A stretch of DNA of 64,000 bases from assembly GCA_023369685.1 (NCBI GenBank), contig SACZ01000003.1, forward strand, positions 1 through 64,000, given 5' to 3'. This document shows positions 35,225 through 44,423 of the stretch, in pieces (position 1 is the first letter of the stretch; every line of letters starts with the position of its first letter). The notes beneath the pieces are model-generated. The model was not told where the DNA came from and ran no database searches. It saw only the letters and a list, made by a program, of their open reading frames with translations. Position numbers and translations under genes: made by a program. Source of the stretch: Prolixibacteraceae bacterium JC049 (lineage in GTDB: Bacteria > Bacteroidota > Bacteroidia > Bacteroidales > Prolixibacteraceae).

Positions 35225-36770
35225 TCTATTAACAGCAATTGGGATGGGGGCATTGGCCCTAACAGGGTGCGCTAAAAAAAGCGAACCGGTAAAACAGCCC
35301 AATATCATCTTCATCATGTCTGATGACCACTCTTATCAGACCATTAGTGCCTATAGCGATAAGTTGATTAAAACACCGAATATCGATCGAATTGCTTCAG
35401 GTGGAGTGATTTTTCAAAATTCGTTTGTTGGAAATTCTATTTGTGGACCAAGTAGAGCAACCTTGCTTACTGGAAAGCATACACATATCAATGGGCAAAT
35501 AAACAATCGGGTAACTTTTGATGGAAGTCAGGAAACTTTCCCAAAGTTATTGCAACAGGCCGGTTACCAAACAGCTTTAGTTGGTAAGTGGCATTTACGA
35601 AGCAATCCAACAGGGTTCGACTATTGGAATATCTTACCAGGACAGGGCGAGTATTACAATCCGCATTTCATTGAAATGGGCCAAAAAAAGCGTTTCGAAG
35701 GATATGTAACCAATTTAACTACCGATTTTGCATTGGATTGGTTAAATGGTCGGGACAAAACCAAGCCTTTCTGTTTACTCTTGCACAATAAAGCGCCTCA
35801 CAGAACATGGATGCCGGATACGGCAGACTTGAAGCTGTTTGCCGACAGGCAATTTGAATTGCCTGATAACTTCTTCGATGAATATGAAGGGCGCCAGGCT
35901 GCCAAAGAGCAGAAGTTGAGTATTCGTGAAAGCGATATGGACTTGGTGTACGACTTGAAAATGGCTGATAAAGAGAAGGAGATTGTTACTCCTCGCCCAG
36001 GGTTAGCCAATGGACAGCGCAATCGTTTAAAAGCAATGAATCCTGCTCAGCGTAAAGCTTGGGATGCACATTACGATCCGATTATCAAAGATTTTAAGGA
36101 TAGAAAGCTAAAGGGAAAAGAGCTGGACGAATGGAAATACCAGCGTTACATGCACGATTATCTTGGCTGTATCAAGTCGGTTGATGATAATGTTGGTCGT
36201 GTTTTAGATTACCTAAAAGCCAATGGATTGGATGAGAATACCATTGTGGTTTATACTTCCGATCAGGGATTTTACATGGGCGAACACGGTTGGTTCGATA
36301 AGCGTTTCATGTACGAAGAATCGTTTAGAACTCCTTTAGTAATGAAGTTACCTAAAGGATACAACAAGCGTGGTGCGGTGAAACAATTGGTTCAGAATAT
36401 CGACTATGCTCCAACATTTTTGGATTTAGCTGGAGTGAAAATTCCAGAAAGTGTTCAGGGCGTTTCGTTAAAACCTTTGCTAAAAGAGGGAAAGGTAGAA
36501 AAGTGGCGTGATGCACTTTACTATCACTATTACGAATTCCCTAACGAGCATATGGTGAAGAAGCACTATGGCGTGCGCACCGATCGTTATAAGTTGATTC
36601 ATTTCTACCATGATATCGATACTTGGGAGTTGTTCGATTTGGAAAAAGATCCTCAAGAGATGCATAACCTGATTAACGATAAGGCTTATGCTGAGGTGAA
36701 AACCAACTTAATGAAGAAGTTGAAAGAACTTCAGGTGCAGTATAACGATACTGATCGCTCAAAATATTAA
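35211..36770 (+). CDS. S1 sulfatase lipoprotein, GlcNAc-6-sulfatase-like
   Basis: A 519-residue sulfatase. The start at 35211 gives a lipoprotein signal peptide with lipobox LTGC (Cys20); an upstream in-frame ATG at 35154 was rejected. The active-site motif is CGPSR from Cys78. NIIFIMSDDHSYQTISAY and the GKWHLRSNPTGFDYW segment resemble the S1_11 subfamily that contains Bacteroides N-acetylglucosamine-6-O-sulfatases, so a GlcNAc-6-sulfate substrate is likely but not proven. A GH20 hexosaminidase further downstream fits such a pathway. Confidence 0.92.
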   Translation: MKSINLLTAIGMGALALTGCAKKSEPVKQPNIIFIMSDDHSYQTISAYSDKLIKTPNIDRIASGGVIFQNSFVGNSICGPSRATLLTGKHTHINGQINNRVTFDGSQETFPKLLQQAGYQTALVGKWHLRSNPTGFDYWNILPGQGEYYNPHFIEMGQKKRFEGYVTNLTTDFALDWLNGRDKTKPFCLLLHNKAPHRTWMPDTADLKLFADRQFELPDNFFDEYEGRQAAKEQKLSIRESDMDLVYDLKMADKEKEIVTPRPGLANGQRNRLKAMNPAQRKAWDAHYDPIIKDFKDRKLKGKELDEWKYQRYMHDYLGCIKSVDDNVGRVLDYLKANGLDENTIVVYTSDQGFYMGEHGWFDKRFMYEESFRTPLVMKLPKGYNKRGAVKQLVQNIDYAPTFLDLAGVKIPESVQGVSLKPLLKEGKVEKWRDALYYHYYEFPNEHMVKKHYGVRTDRYKLIHFYHDIDTWELFDLEKDPQEMHNLINDKAYAEVKTNLMKKLKELQVQYNDTDRSKY

Positions 36771-36810
36771 TTTCAACTGTTAGCGTGGATATGCTAGTCA
36801 GAAAAATAGA

Positions 36811-36877
36811 CACAGATTACAAATCTGCGCTAGCGAAATGTAACCACACGATGGGAATCGTGCGGTAGCGTTTTAAA
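36811..36877. repeat. REP-like 67-bp repeat, copy A
   Basis: This 67-bp unit matches 36971-37037 with about eight mismatches by eye. It contains two hairpins: CAGATT-ACA-AATCTG and CACGAT-GGGA-ATCGTG. On the opposite strand the first reads GCTAGCGC, then an arm, TTTGTAA, complementary arm and GTG, the same architecture as at 6930 and 36930. Confidence 0.75.
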
Positions 36878-36929
36878 TTACCGTAAGTTTATAACTGGTG
36901 GTTGCAACGACCAAAAGAAAGAATGTATT

Positions 36930-36959
36930 GCTAGCGCGAATTTGTAATTCGTGCTTAAC
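36930..36959. repeat. REP-like hairpin between the two 67-bp repeats
   Basis: AGCGCGAATT (36933-36942) pairs with AATTCGTGCT (36946-36955) through one wobble, with a TGT loop. It is the same design as at 6930 but with different stem bases that still pair. Confidence 0.65.
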
Positions 36960-36970
36960 AGAATAAAAGG

Positions 36971-37037
36971 CACAGATTACAAATCTGCGTCAGCAAAATG
37001 TAACTACACGATGGGAATTGTGCGGTTACATTTTAAA
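36971..37037. repeat. REP-like 67-bp repeat, copy B
   Basis: Second copy of the 67-bp unit, 160 bases after copy A in the same orientation. Both hairpins are kept; most differences fall between or beside the stems. It ends 23 bases before the next sulfatase ATG. Confidence 0.75.
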
Positions 37038-37060
37038 ACAAGATACTAAACACTGGAATC

Positions 37061-38653
37061 ATGATAAACAGACGTCAATTTATTCAATCATCGGCAATGA
37101 TGGGGGCGGGAGTCTCTATGATGGGTCCGTTGAGTGTTGCTGCCAAAGGTAAGGTGACCAATGGTAAGCAGCCCAATATTATTTTTATAATGACCGACCA
37201 GCAGCGTGGCGATGCGTTGGGATGTATGGGAAATGGAGCCATTAAAACTCCACATATCGATTCGATTGCGGCACAAGGAACCACCTTTGTGAATGGCTAT
37301 TCGTGTACTCCTAGTTGTACGCCTGCACGTGCCGGATTGCTAACGGGAATGAAACCGTGGAAACATGGTATGCTGGGATACTCTCGCGTGGCTCGAAAAT
37401 ACAAATATGAAATGCCTCGCATGTTGAGAAATTTAGGATACTACACTTTCGGTATTGGTAAAATGCACTGGTTTCCTCAAAAAGCGTTGCATGGTTTCCA
37501 TGGTACGTTGGTTGACGAAAGTGGTCGATCGGAACAGGATGGCTTTGTGAGCGATTACCGCGATTGGTTCAAACTGAATGCACCAGGATTAGATCCGAAT
37601 ATTACAGGAATTGGTTGGAATGAACACAATGCCGGAGTTTATCAGTTGCCAGAAAAGGTACATCCTACCCACTGGACTGGCCAAACAGCTGTTCAGCTAA
37701 TAAATAATTACCAGCAAGATAAACCACTGTTTCTGAAGGTCTCTTTTGCACGTCCTCATAGTCCGTACGATCCGCCGAAACGTTATCTGGATATGTACAA
37801 AGATGTGGAAATTCCAGAGCCTTATGTGGGCGATTGGGCCAAGCCATTTGCCGATGACGGTAAAGTAGAGCAGAAGAGTGCTGCTTTTGGTGATTTCGGG
37901 AAAGAGCATGCCATAAAAGCACGTAGGCACTATTATGCCAATATCACATTCATCGATGATCAGGTGGGAGAGATTATTGCTGCTTTGAAAGAAAAGGGGC
38001 TATACGATAATTCAATCATCTGTTTTACTTCTGATCATGGCGATATGCTGGGCGATCATCACCATTGGCGCAAAACATATGCTTACCAAGGATCGGCCAA
38101 TATTCCATTTGTAATGAAATGGCCATCGTGGATGGATACCGATGCTCAGAGAGGTGGTCGTATGAATCAGCCAGTTGAGTTGAGGGACTTCTTGCCTACT
38201 TTCCTTGATGCTGCAGGTGGTGAGATTCCGAAAGATATGGATGGAAAATCGTTACTAAGTATTATTCAGAATAAAAAGGCCGACTGGCGCCCTTATATCG
38301 ATTTAGAGCATGCTACTTGCTATTCGAAAGATAACTATTGGTGTGCATTAACCGATGGAAAAATAAAATACATCTGGTTTATGCATAGCGGGAAAGAGCA
38401 GTTGTTTAATTTGGAGAAAGATCCGGGGGAATTAAATGATGTGACTGAGGATAGTAGATATAGAAAAACGTTGAAAAGATGGCGCCAACATATGGTGGAA
38501 CATTTATCAGAACGTGGCGAAGGCTTTGTGAAAGATGGAAAACTGGTTACTCGGGAGAAAACTATGTTGCATAGTCCGAATTTCCCAAAGATGGAAGCAA
38601 AAATGGATGCAGGAAAGTGGCGAAACATCGAATCATCAGGTACGCCATTGTAG
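37061..38653 (+). CDS. S1 family sulfatase with Tat-like signal
   Basis: A 530-residue sulfatase beginning MINRRQFIQSSAMMGAG, a twin-arginine-like signal (RRQF) unlike the Sec signals of the other three. The catalytic motif CTPAR starts at Cys86. Metal-binding FIMTDQQRGDALG and FTSDHGDMLGDHHHW are present. A Tat route would imply folding before export. The substrate is unknown. The gene follows the REP-like repeats and is followed by a terminator. Confidence 0.92.
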   Translation: MINRRQFIQSSAMMGAGVSMMGPLSVAAKGKVTNGKQPNIIFIMTDQQRGDALGCMGNGAIKTPHIDSIAAQGTTFVNGYSCTPSCTPARAGLLTGMKPWKHGMLGYSRVARKYKYEMPRMLRNLGYYTFGIGKMHWFPQKALHGFHGTLVDESGRSEQDGFVSDYRDWFKLNAPGLDPNITGIGWNEHNAGVYQLPEKVHPTHWTGQTAVQLINNYQQDKPLFLKVSFARPHSPYDPPKRYLDMYKDVEIPEPYVGDWAKPFADDGKVEQKSAAFGDFGKEHAIKARRHYYANITFIDDQVGEIIAALKEKGLYDNSIICFTSDHGDMLGDHHHWRKTYAYQGSANIPFVMKWPSWMDTDAQRGGRMNQPVELRDFLPTFLDAAGGEIPKDMDGKSLLSIIQNKKADWRPYIDLEHATCYSKDNYWCALTDGKIKYIWFMHSGKEQLFNLEKDPGELNDVTEDSRYRKTLKRWRQHMVEHLSERGEGFVKDGKLVTREKTMLHSPNFPKMEAKMDAGKWRNIESSGTPL

Positions 38654-38787
38654 GCACTAGCTAATGATGAAAAGGGTAGAAATAAGATTAGTGACAGAGC
38701 TTAATTTGCATTGTAAATTATAAATCGAAGTCGTTCTTTTTCTACTCGTAACTAATATCGAAGTTGTTAGACCGATATATTTTATGA

Positions 38788-38832
38788 AGAGATGCGTTGT
38801 TGTTAGAAATTCAATGGCCATCTCTTTTTTTT
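38788..38832 (+). terminator. Terminator after the Tat-type sulfatase gene
   Basis: AGAGATG (38788-38794) pairs with CATCTCT (38819-38825) followed by eight or more Ts. Confidence 0.75.
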
Positions 38833-38847
38833 ATTCTTTTCGCCTGT

Positions 38848-38855
38848 TACCTTTG
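38848..38855 (+). promoter_or_regulatory. -7 promoter element (TACCTTTG) for the GH20 gene
   Basis: Exact TAnnTTTG match 53 bases before the ATG at 38908 and just downstream of the previous terminator, which argues that the hexosaminidase gene has its own promoter. Confidence 0.6.
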
Positions 38856-38907
38856 ACAATAGTAATTAGAATGATAGAACGAATAAAACCCAAATACATA
38901 ATATACC

Positions 38908-40830
38908 ATGATTAAATATTTGCTTTCTGTAATTGTTGTACTGGCCTGCTTGAGTGGTTGGGCAAGTGTCGATGTGAAACAATACCTACTACCACAGCCT
39001 AAGAAAATAGAAGTACTCCAGGGGCAAGCGACTCACTTCAATGGCCGCATAATTTGTAAGAACTTGGTGGAGCCAGCTGTAATGCGATCGGTAAACCGAG
39101 TGAAGCAAATCATGTTGGGCTTAGGCTACAATTATCCATTGGCGTCGGTTGCTGCGTTGAATGAAAAGGCTGCTATTGAGTTGAAGATTGATGCGTCGAT
39201 AGGGCAGAAGCAAGGCTATACACTACAAATCAGCAACGATGGAATTCTGCTTGCAGGAAACGATGCCGAAGGTTTATGGAATGGAGTGCTTACTTTGGAA
39301 CAGCTAAGTGCAATAGCCCAAAAGGAAGGTGCTTTCCCAATGGTGAAAATTACCGATTGGCCCGACTTCGAGCGTCGTGGAGTGATGCTGGATATCAGTA
39401 GAGATAAAGTGCCAACCATGGCGTCGATTTATAAATTGGTCGACCAATTAGCAAAATGGAAGATTAACGAGTTTCAGTTATACACCGAACACACGTTTGC
39501 TTACCAGAATCATAAGAAAGTATGGGAAAATGCTAGTCCTATGACTGCCGAACAGGTGATTGAGTTAGATGCTTATTGCAAAGAGCGCTTCATCGATTTG
39601 GTGCCTAACCAGAATTCTTTTGGCCATATGCGCCGCTGGTTGAAGCATAAAGAATATGTGCATTTGGCCGAGTGTCCTAAACCGGCTAAGACCATCTGGG
39701 GAATGATGTCGAAAACCAGTTTAAGTCCGGTTGAGCCCGGTTCTCTAAAATTGGTAGAAGAACTATTCAACGAGCTATTGCCTAATTTCAGTAGTGAATA
39801 TGTGAATATTGGTTGTGACGAAACGGTAGAACTAGGATGTGGAAAGTCAAAAGCAATTTGCAAAAAAGAGGGCAAAGGAAATGTTTATCTGAAGTTTTTG
39901 CTGGAGCTGAAAAAGTTGGTCGATGCCAATAATAAGAAAGTCCAATTCTGGGGCGACATTATTCTACATCATCCTGAGTTAATTCCTCACTTGCCCAAAG
40001 ACATGACTGCGCTTATTTGGGGATATGGTGCCAAGCATCCATTTAAGAAGCAATGTGCGCAATTTCAGAAAGCGGGATTAGACTTTTATGTGTGTCCGGG
40101 AACTTCTACGTGGAAAACCATTATGGGACGCAACAAAAATGCTTTTGAGAATTTATTGAATGCGGCAGAGAATGGAAAGGCGTATGGAGCCAAAGGATTT
40201 CTGAATACCAACTGGGGAGACAATGGGCACTGGCAACCACAATCGGTTTGTTATCCTGCATATTTGTATGGAGCGGCTCTTGCCTGGAGTGTTGAGGAGA
40301 ATAAGTCGGTTGATATTGCACACTTCTTGAACCAGCAGGTGTTTGAAGATAGAAATGAAGTAATTGGTCAGGTAATTGTAGACTTAGGAAATGCCTATTT
40401 AGAGACAGGTGTTGAGACCGACAATTCCAATATCTTCTTTCAGATGTTGAAAGAAGCCCATAAACCAATGGATAAAGGTCGAAATATTAAAAAGCTAAAA
40501 GCCGAAAAAGTAAAGCAGGCAATGGCTTTTATCAACGAAAAATTGAAAGCAATGGATAACGCAGCAATGATTTGTTACGATGGCCCATTGGTGAAAGAAG
40601 AGTTACAACAAGCTGCCAACTTGTGTTTGCATGCTTGCCAGCAAATACTCTACAAGCTAGAAGCGAAAGGCGGTAGCATTAAGAATATAACTGCCAAGCA
40701 ACGCGAGGAATTGAAAGAAGAACTGAAAGCTTTAATTACTCGTCACCAACATTTATGGTTGAAGCGCAACCGTCCAGGTGGCCTTAGTGATAGTAGCACT
40801 AAACTACAAAGCGTGCTGGATAAGTACTAG
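38908..40830 (+). CDS. GH20 family beta-N-acetylhexosaminidase (secreted)
   Basis: A 640-residue glycosidase with signal peptide (about 1-20, ending GWAS). Residues about 22-145 form the GH20b-type domain; the catalytic TIM barrel follows, with RRGVMLDISRDKVPT and YVNIGCDETVELG carrying the catalytic Asp-Glu pair. It should release terminal beta-linked GlcNAc or GalNAc. Its position after the sulfatases fits stepwise breakdown of a sulfated amino-sugar glycan. The C-terminal 130 residues are helical. Confidence 0.9.
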   Translation: MIKYLLSVIVVLACLSGWASVDVKQYLLPQPKKIEVLQGQATHFNGRIICKNLVEPAVMRSVNRVKQIMLGLGYNYPLASVAALNEKAAIELKIDASIGQKQGYTLQISNDGILLAGNDAEGLWNGVLTLEQLSAIAQKEGAFPMVKITDWPDFERRGVMLDISRDKVPTMASIYKLVDQLAKWKINEFQLYTEHTFAYQNHKKVWENASPMTAEQVIELDAYCKERFIDLVPNQNSFGHMRRWLKHKEYVHLAECPKPAKTIWGMMSKTSLSPVEPGSLKLVEELFNELLPNFSSEYVNIGCDETVELGCGKSKAICKKEGKGNVYLKFLLELKKLVDANNKKVQFWGDIILHHPELIPHLPKDMTALIWGYGAKHPFKKQCAQFQKAGLDFYVCPGTSTWKTIMGRNKNAFENLLNAAENGKAYGAKGFLNTNWGDNGHWQPQSVCYPAYLYGAALAWSVEENKSVDIAHFLNQQVFEDRNEVIGQVIVDLGNAYLETGVETDNSNIFFQMLKEAHKPMDKGRNIKKLKAEKVKQAMAFINEKLKAMDNAAMICYDGPLVKEELQQAANLCLHACQQILYKLEAKGGSIKNITAKQREELKEELKALITRHQHLWLKRNRPGGLSDSSTKLQSVLDKY

Positions 40831-40854
40831 AAGAAAGAGAAACAAAAAATACCA

Positions 40855-40889
40855 AAGGGAAGTCGTTATACAATGGCTTCCCTTTTTTT
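40855..40889 (+). terminator. GH20 gene terminator
   Basis: AAGGGAAGTC (40855-40864) pairs with GGCTTCCCTT (40875-40884) with one wobble, followed by a T run. Confidence 0.85.
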
Positions 40890-40980
40890 GTATTGAATCT
40901 TTTTGAAAAAAATATGTAAAGCTTGTCACCCTGTTTTAATTTTCAACTGTTTTATAAATAAAATAGAAAAATCTAAACAC

Positions 40981-41484
40981 ATGAAATATAAAATTGCAAT
41001 TATTTTAATGCTAATGTTATTAGCTGGACAAAAGAGTTTTTGCCAGAACTCATCTATAAAAGGGAAATGTACTTGTCTGAATAGCAAGGTCAGATTGTCT
41101 GATGGAATAGTTAGCTTTTATTCCCATTCAGGAAAACAGTTTAGTACATGTGCTGAATTGGATGGTAGTTTTAATCTTGAAATTGGAGATGAGAAAGGAG
41201 AGATCGTTATCATACTTTTCAATTGTTACACTGTCCGAATTAAAAATATACCACCAGGTTTTAAGCAAATTGATCTACAGGAAATTAAGATGGTAGATAG
41301 CTGTTATAAATATTTGTTTAATATGGATGGCAGTTTGGCTTATTTGGATAAAGCAACCATAGATGAGCAGAATGCCATTAGAAAGGAAGTGTTGGAAAAA
41401 CATAAAATCAGGGTGCTAAAAAAAGAACTGAGGCCTTATTTCTCTGGAGATAACATTGTATTTGATTTTAACAAAGGAAATTGA
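40981..41484 (+). CDS. Small secreted protein of unknown function
   Basis: A 167-residue protein with a signal peptide (MKYKIAIILMLMLLAGQKSFC). The ATG at 40981 was chosen over an in-frame ATG at 40903 because it starts the signal peptide. The mature part (about 25-110) has a beta pattern like a carboxypeptidase-regulatory or prealbumin-like domain (SIKGKCTCLNSKVRLSDGIV) with several cysteines. Function unknown. It begins an accessory stretch with the serpin and propeller genes. Confidence 0.65.
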   Translation: MKYKIAIILMLMLLAGQKSFCQNSSIKGKCTCLNSKVRLSDGIVSFYSHSGKQFSTCAELDGSFNLEIGDEKGEIVIILFNCYTVRIKNIPPGFKQIDLQEIKMVDSCYKYLFNMDGSLAYLDKATIDEQNAIRKEVLEKHKIRVLKKELRPYFSGDNIVFDFNKGN

Positions 41485-41689
41485 TTGACAGTGAGGAAAC
41501 CCAGTGTTGATGATCGTTCGGTTGAAATAGGAAATTATCAAATTGTGCATTTATCTAATCATATTGTGTAGGAGCAGTATTGTTCATTATGATTATATTT
41601 AAAGTGCTTGTTTTATTGTTGTTGTGATAGCATATTTTAAGTGTTTCGAGAATAAAACAAATGCAATTGGAAATAATAAATTTAATCAG

Positions 41690-43117
41690 ATGAAGATGAA
41701 ATTGTTCTTGTTGGTATTTTGTGTATGTTTTATTGGTATTGAAAATGGAAGAGCACAATCGAAAGGGCAGTGTGAGGCTCTTAATTCGTATTCATTTGAA
41801 TTATACCACCGTTTGAATTCAAAAAAAGAAAATCTGTTTATATCTCCGGTTAGTACCTATTATGCCATGATGATGTTCTATGAAGGAGCAAAAGGAAAAA
41901 CAAAACAGGAATTCGAAAAGGTATTGCATATCAATAGCTTGAAACAAGCTGAAAAAGATTACTTGCTTCATCTTGTCCGGAATAGGGATAATAGTGCTAA
42001 TATGAATGTGTTTAATGCCATTTGGCTGCATCAACCGTTTTGGATTAATGCTGATTATAAAAAACGAGTTGGTACAAAATACGCTACAGCTATTTCCCAG
42101 GCAGATTTCAATAACTCCGACGATGTGGCATGTACCATTAACAATTGGGTGGCAGATAAAACAAATAATCGTATAACTAGAATAGTCAAAGGCGAAAATA
42201 TTTCTCCCCAAATGCCTTTGTTGCTTGCCAATGCGGTGTATTTCAAGGCTGAATGGGCTAAGAAGTTTAAGAAGAAATATACTCAGCCCGGGATTTTTTT
42301 CGTGAATAGTTCGCTTCAGCAAGAAACCCCATTTATGAGCCAAACCGAGCATCTAGATTATTTTGAAAATGATCAGTTTCAGTTTGTTTCCAAATCGTAT
42401 AAAAATTCAGAATTGATTTTCTGCGTTTTATTGCCCAAGAAATTATTTGAACTTGAGTCGATTGAAAAGCAGATGAATCCTCATTTCTTGAATGAAATTT
42501 TCGACAACTGTAAATCGGAAGAGATTAAATTATTCCTGCCCAAAATAAAAATGAAGGAATCATATAGACTAAATGGTGCATTGAGTAGTTTGGGCTTAAA
42601 ATCGGCTTTTTCGTCCAATGCAAATTTTAAAGGGCTTAGCTCAGAATCTTCTCTTTGGTTGGGACAGGTAGTGCATAAAACTTGGTTGGAAATTGATGAG
42701 GAAAAAACCGAGGCAGCAGCAGCAACTTCTACATTTTATATCAGAGGTTTACCAAGGTATAAAATTGTTAAATCCGATCATCCTTTTGTCTTTTTTGTCG
42801 TTAATAAAAAGAGTCGGGCCATCTTGTTTATGGGACGTTATGCTCAACCTACCAGTGGTAAAATTATTACCGATAGCTCTACTTTGTCGGAAAATGTCAA
42901 GGAGCGAAAGAATTTGAAAATTTCACCCAATTTGGGGTACAAGAACCCTTTAATATTTATTGACGGGAAAAAGGCAAGTCCCGAAGAATTAAAAAATATG
43001 AACCCAGATGATATTGACGGTTTTGAGATCGTCAAGGATACTGAAAAGTTGAAGAAATACAACGCTTTAGAGCACGGTGGTGTTATTTTAGTTCGGCTGA
43101 AGAAGGAGAAGGAATAA
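41690..43117 (+). CDS. Serpin with a TonB-plug-like C-terminal extension
   Basis: A 475-residue secreted protein with signal peptide (about 1-23, ending GRAQS). Residues about 28-386 form a serpin: KENLFISPVSTYYAMMMFYEGAKGKT, NAVYFKAEW, the hinge EEKTEAAAATST (337-348) and the C-terminal HPFVFFV and ILFMGRYAQP. Reactive loop residues IRGLPR suggest cleavage after Arg or nearby. The hinge Gly (P15) is Lys, but the small residues needed for insertion are intact. Residues about 419-471 (PLIFIDGKKASPEEL, MNPDDIDGFEIVKD, GGVILVRL) look like the plug domain of TonB-dependent receptors. Start 41690 or 41696. Confidence 0.9.
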   Translation: MKMKLFLLVFCVCFIGIENGRAQSKGQCEALNSYSFELYHRLNSKKENLFISPVSTYYAMMMFYEGAKGKTKQEFEKVLHINSLKQAEKDYLLHLVRNRDNSANMNVFNAIWLHQPFWINADYKKRVGTKYATAISQADFNNSDDVACTINNWVADKTNNRITRIVKGENISPQMPLLLANAVYFKAEWAKKFKKKYTQPGIFFVNSSLQQETPFMSQTEHLDYFENDQFQFVSKSYKNSELIFCVLLPKKLFELESIEKQMNPHFLNEIFDNCKSEEIKLFLPKIKMKESYRLNGALSSLGLKSAFSSNANFKGLSSESSLWLGQVVHKTWLEIDEEKTEAAAATSTFYIRGLPRYKIVKSDHPFVFFVVNKKSRAILFMGRYAQPTSGKIITDSSTLSENVKERKNLKISPNLGYKNPLIFIDGKKASPEELKNMNPDDIDGFEIVKDTEKLKKYNALEHGGVILVRLKKEKE

Positions 43118-43155
43118 AAGTGAAATTTATAATCTTTAATACTTAAAGAAAGAGA

Positions 43156-44277
43156 ATGCATAGTTTAAATAACGTATTAGGATTAGTGTTTTTTATAGTT
43201 ATTTTTTCATTTGGCTGTAAACAGAATAAAACGAGTAAGAAAGAAATCACTAAGATTCAATTTAGCGATTTGGGTAGCACCAAAGAGCTTCTGTTGAGTA
43301 GCTTGGTAGAAGGTGAAATAGAATATATTCAACTGGAGTCAAAAGCGGAGTGTTTACTAAAGAATCGACTGAGAATTTATGCCGATAATGATCTGCTTAT
43401 CGTATTTGCCGATGAAGATCAGATTATGCTATTTGATAGAAAAACGGGAAACTATATTCGAAGAATAGGAAATAGAGATCGATCTCCTCTGGGATTTAAG
43501 CAGACAGTATTTTCATATCCCTATGATTATGAGAAGAAAGAAATATTTGTGAAAGGATGGAAAGACAATAGCTTTAGAGGATTTGATTTAGAGGGAAATC
43601 TGAAACGAAAGATCGAACTTGAAACCGATTCATTTGAGTGGATTACCTCACTTGTGCCGTTGGATAAGCGGTTGAAATTAGGTTATGTTTGGAACTTTAA
43701 TGGACAGCAGAAAAATAAGTTCATCTTTTACAATGAGAAAGATGAGAAGCTGAATACCATCCCACAGAAAACGAGATTTAAATGGAGTTATGAAACGCAT
43801 GGCTTGTCAATGTTTCGCTGGAACTGTTGGTTTTACAAGTTTGAGAATAAACTCAATTATATTGAATTTCTTAAGGATACGCTATTTAGTTTCAATGGAA
43901 GCAATGTCGTTCCTAGGTATAAATTTCAGGGAAAAGCAGGAATAGGTAAAGTTTTTGAATCGAAGAGATATCTTCTGTTTGATTACCATAAAAAGCAAGG
44001 AAAGGGTTTTGGAGTCTATAATAAACAATCATCGGCAGTTGAGGTGTGTGAAGCAGAAGCTGGAATTAATGATGATATCAACTCATTCTTATCATTCAAG
44101 CCTCAGTCAATAACTCCCAAAGACGAAGTTGTTGCTTTTGTTTCAGCTTTTGATGTAAAAAGATGGTTTCAAGAAAACCCAGATAAAGCAAAGCATTTGC
44201 CTGAACACTTGCAAAAACTGAATAAGATGAGTGAGACAGATAACCCTCTGGTGATGATTGTAAAACTGAAAGAGTAG
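43156..44277 (+). CDS. 6-bladed beta-propeller lipoprotein
   Basis: A 373-residue protein with a lipoprotein signal (lipobox FSFGC, Cys about 21). The body has repeated propeller strands, e.g. NRLRIYADNDLLIVFADEDQ, IMLFDRKTGNYIRRIG and YPYDYEKKEIFVKG, as in Bacteroidota 6-bladed beta-propeller lipoproteins. Many are surface proteins of unknown role. It starts 38 bases after the serpin gene and may be co-transcribed. Confidence 0.8.
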   Translation: MHSLNNVLGLVFFIVIFSFGCKQNKTSKKEITKIQFSDLGSTKELLLSSLVEGEIEYIQLESKAECLLKNRLRIYADNDLLIVFADEDQIMLFDRKTGNYIRRIGNRDRSPLGFKQTVFSYPYDYEKKEIFVKGWKDNSFRGFDLEGNLKRKIELETDSFEWITSLVPLDKRLKLGYVWNFNGQQKNKFIFYNEKDEKLNTIPQKTRFKWSYETHGLSMFRWNCWFYKFENKLNYIEFLKDTLFSFNGSNVVPRYKFQGKAGIGKVFESKRYLLFDYHKKQGKGFGVYNKQSSAVEVCEAEAGINDDINSFLSFKPQSITPKDEVVAFVSAFDVKRWFQENPDKAKHLPEHLQKLNKMSETDNPLVMIVKLKE

Positions 44278-44389
44278 AACTGTGATTTTGGCTTATAACT
44301 TACATTGTCAATTAAGCTTTGTTTGCGGTTTTTTTTAACCTTTCTACTTTTCCTGCCTTGTTAAAAAAGGTTAAAGCTAACCAAATAGT

Positions 44390-44407
44390 TAGTTCACTAT
44401 GCAACTA
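44390..44407. promoter_or_regulatory. MarR operator 1
   Basis: TAGTTCACTATGCAACTA, with inverted TAGTT/AACTA arms. It lies immediately before the -7 element at 44412 of marR, between the -33 and -7 positions, where binding would block transcription. Two near-copies occur at 44885 and 44980. Confidence 0.75.
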
Positions 44408-44411
44408 ATTG

Positions 44412-44419
44412 TATCTTTG
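44412..44419 (+). promoter_or_regulatory. marR promoter -7 element (TATCTTTG)
   Basis: Exact TAnnTTTG match. Only four bases separate it from the ATG at 44424, so the expected transcription start is at or next to the start codon: the mRNA is probably leaderless. Confidence 0.65.
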
Positions 44420-44423
44420 CACC

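Noticed and set aside
36811-37037. Possible CRISPR array
   Set aside because: Only two 67-bp repeats 160 bases apart with internal hairpins; no regular spacers and no cas genes.
41819-42352. 177-residue minus-strand open frame opposite the serpin gene
   Set aside because: Antisense to a clear serpin; no motifs, cysteine- and isoleucine-rich shadow composition.
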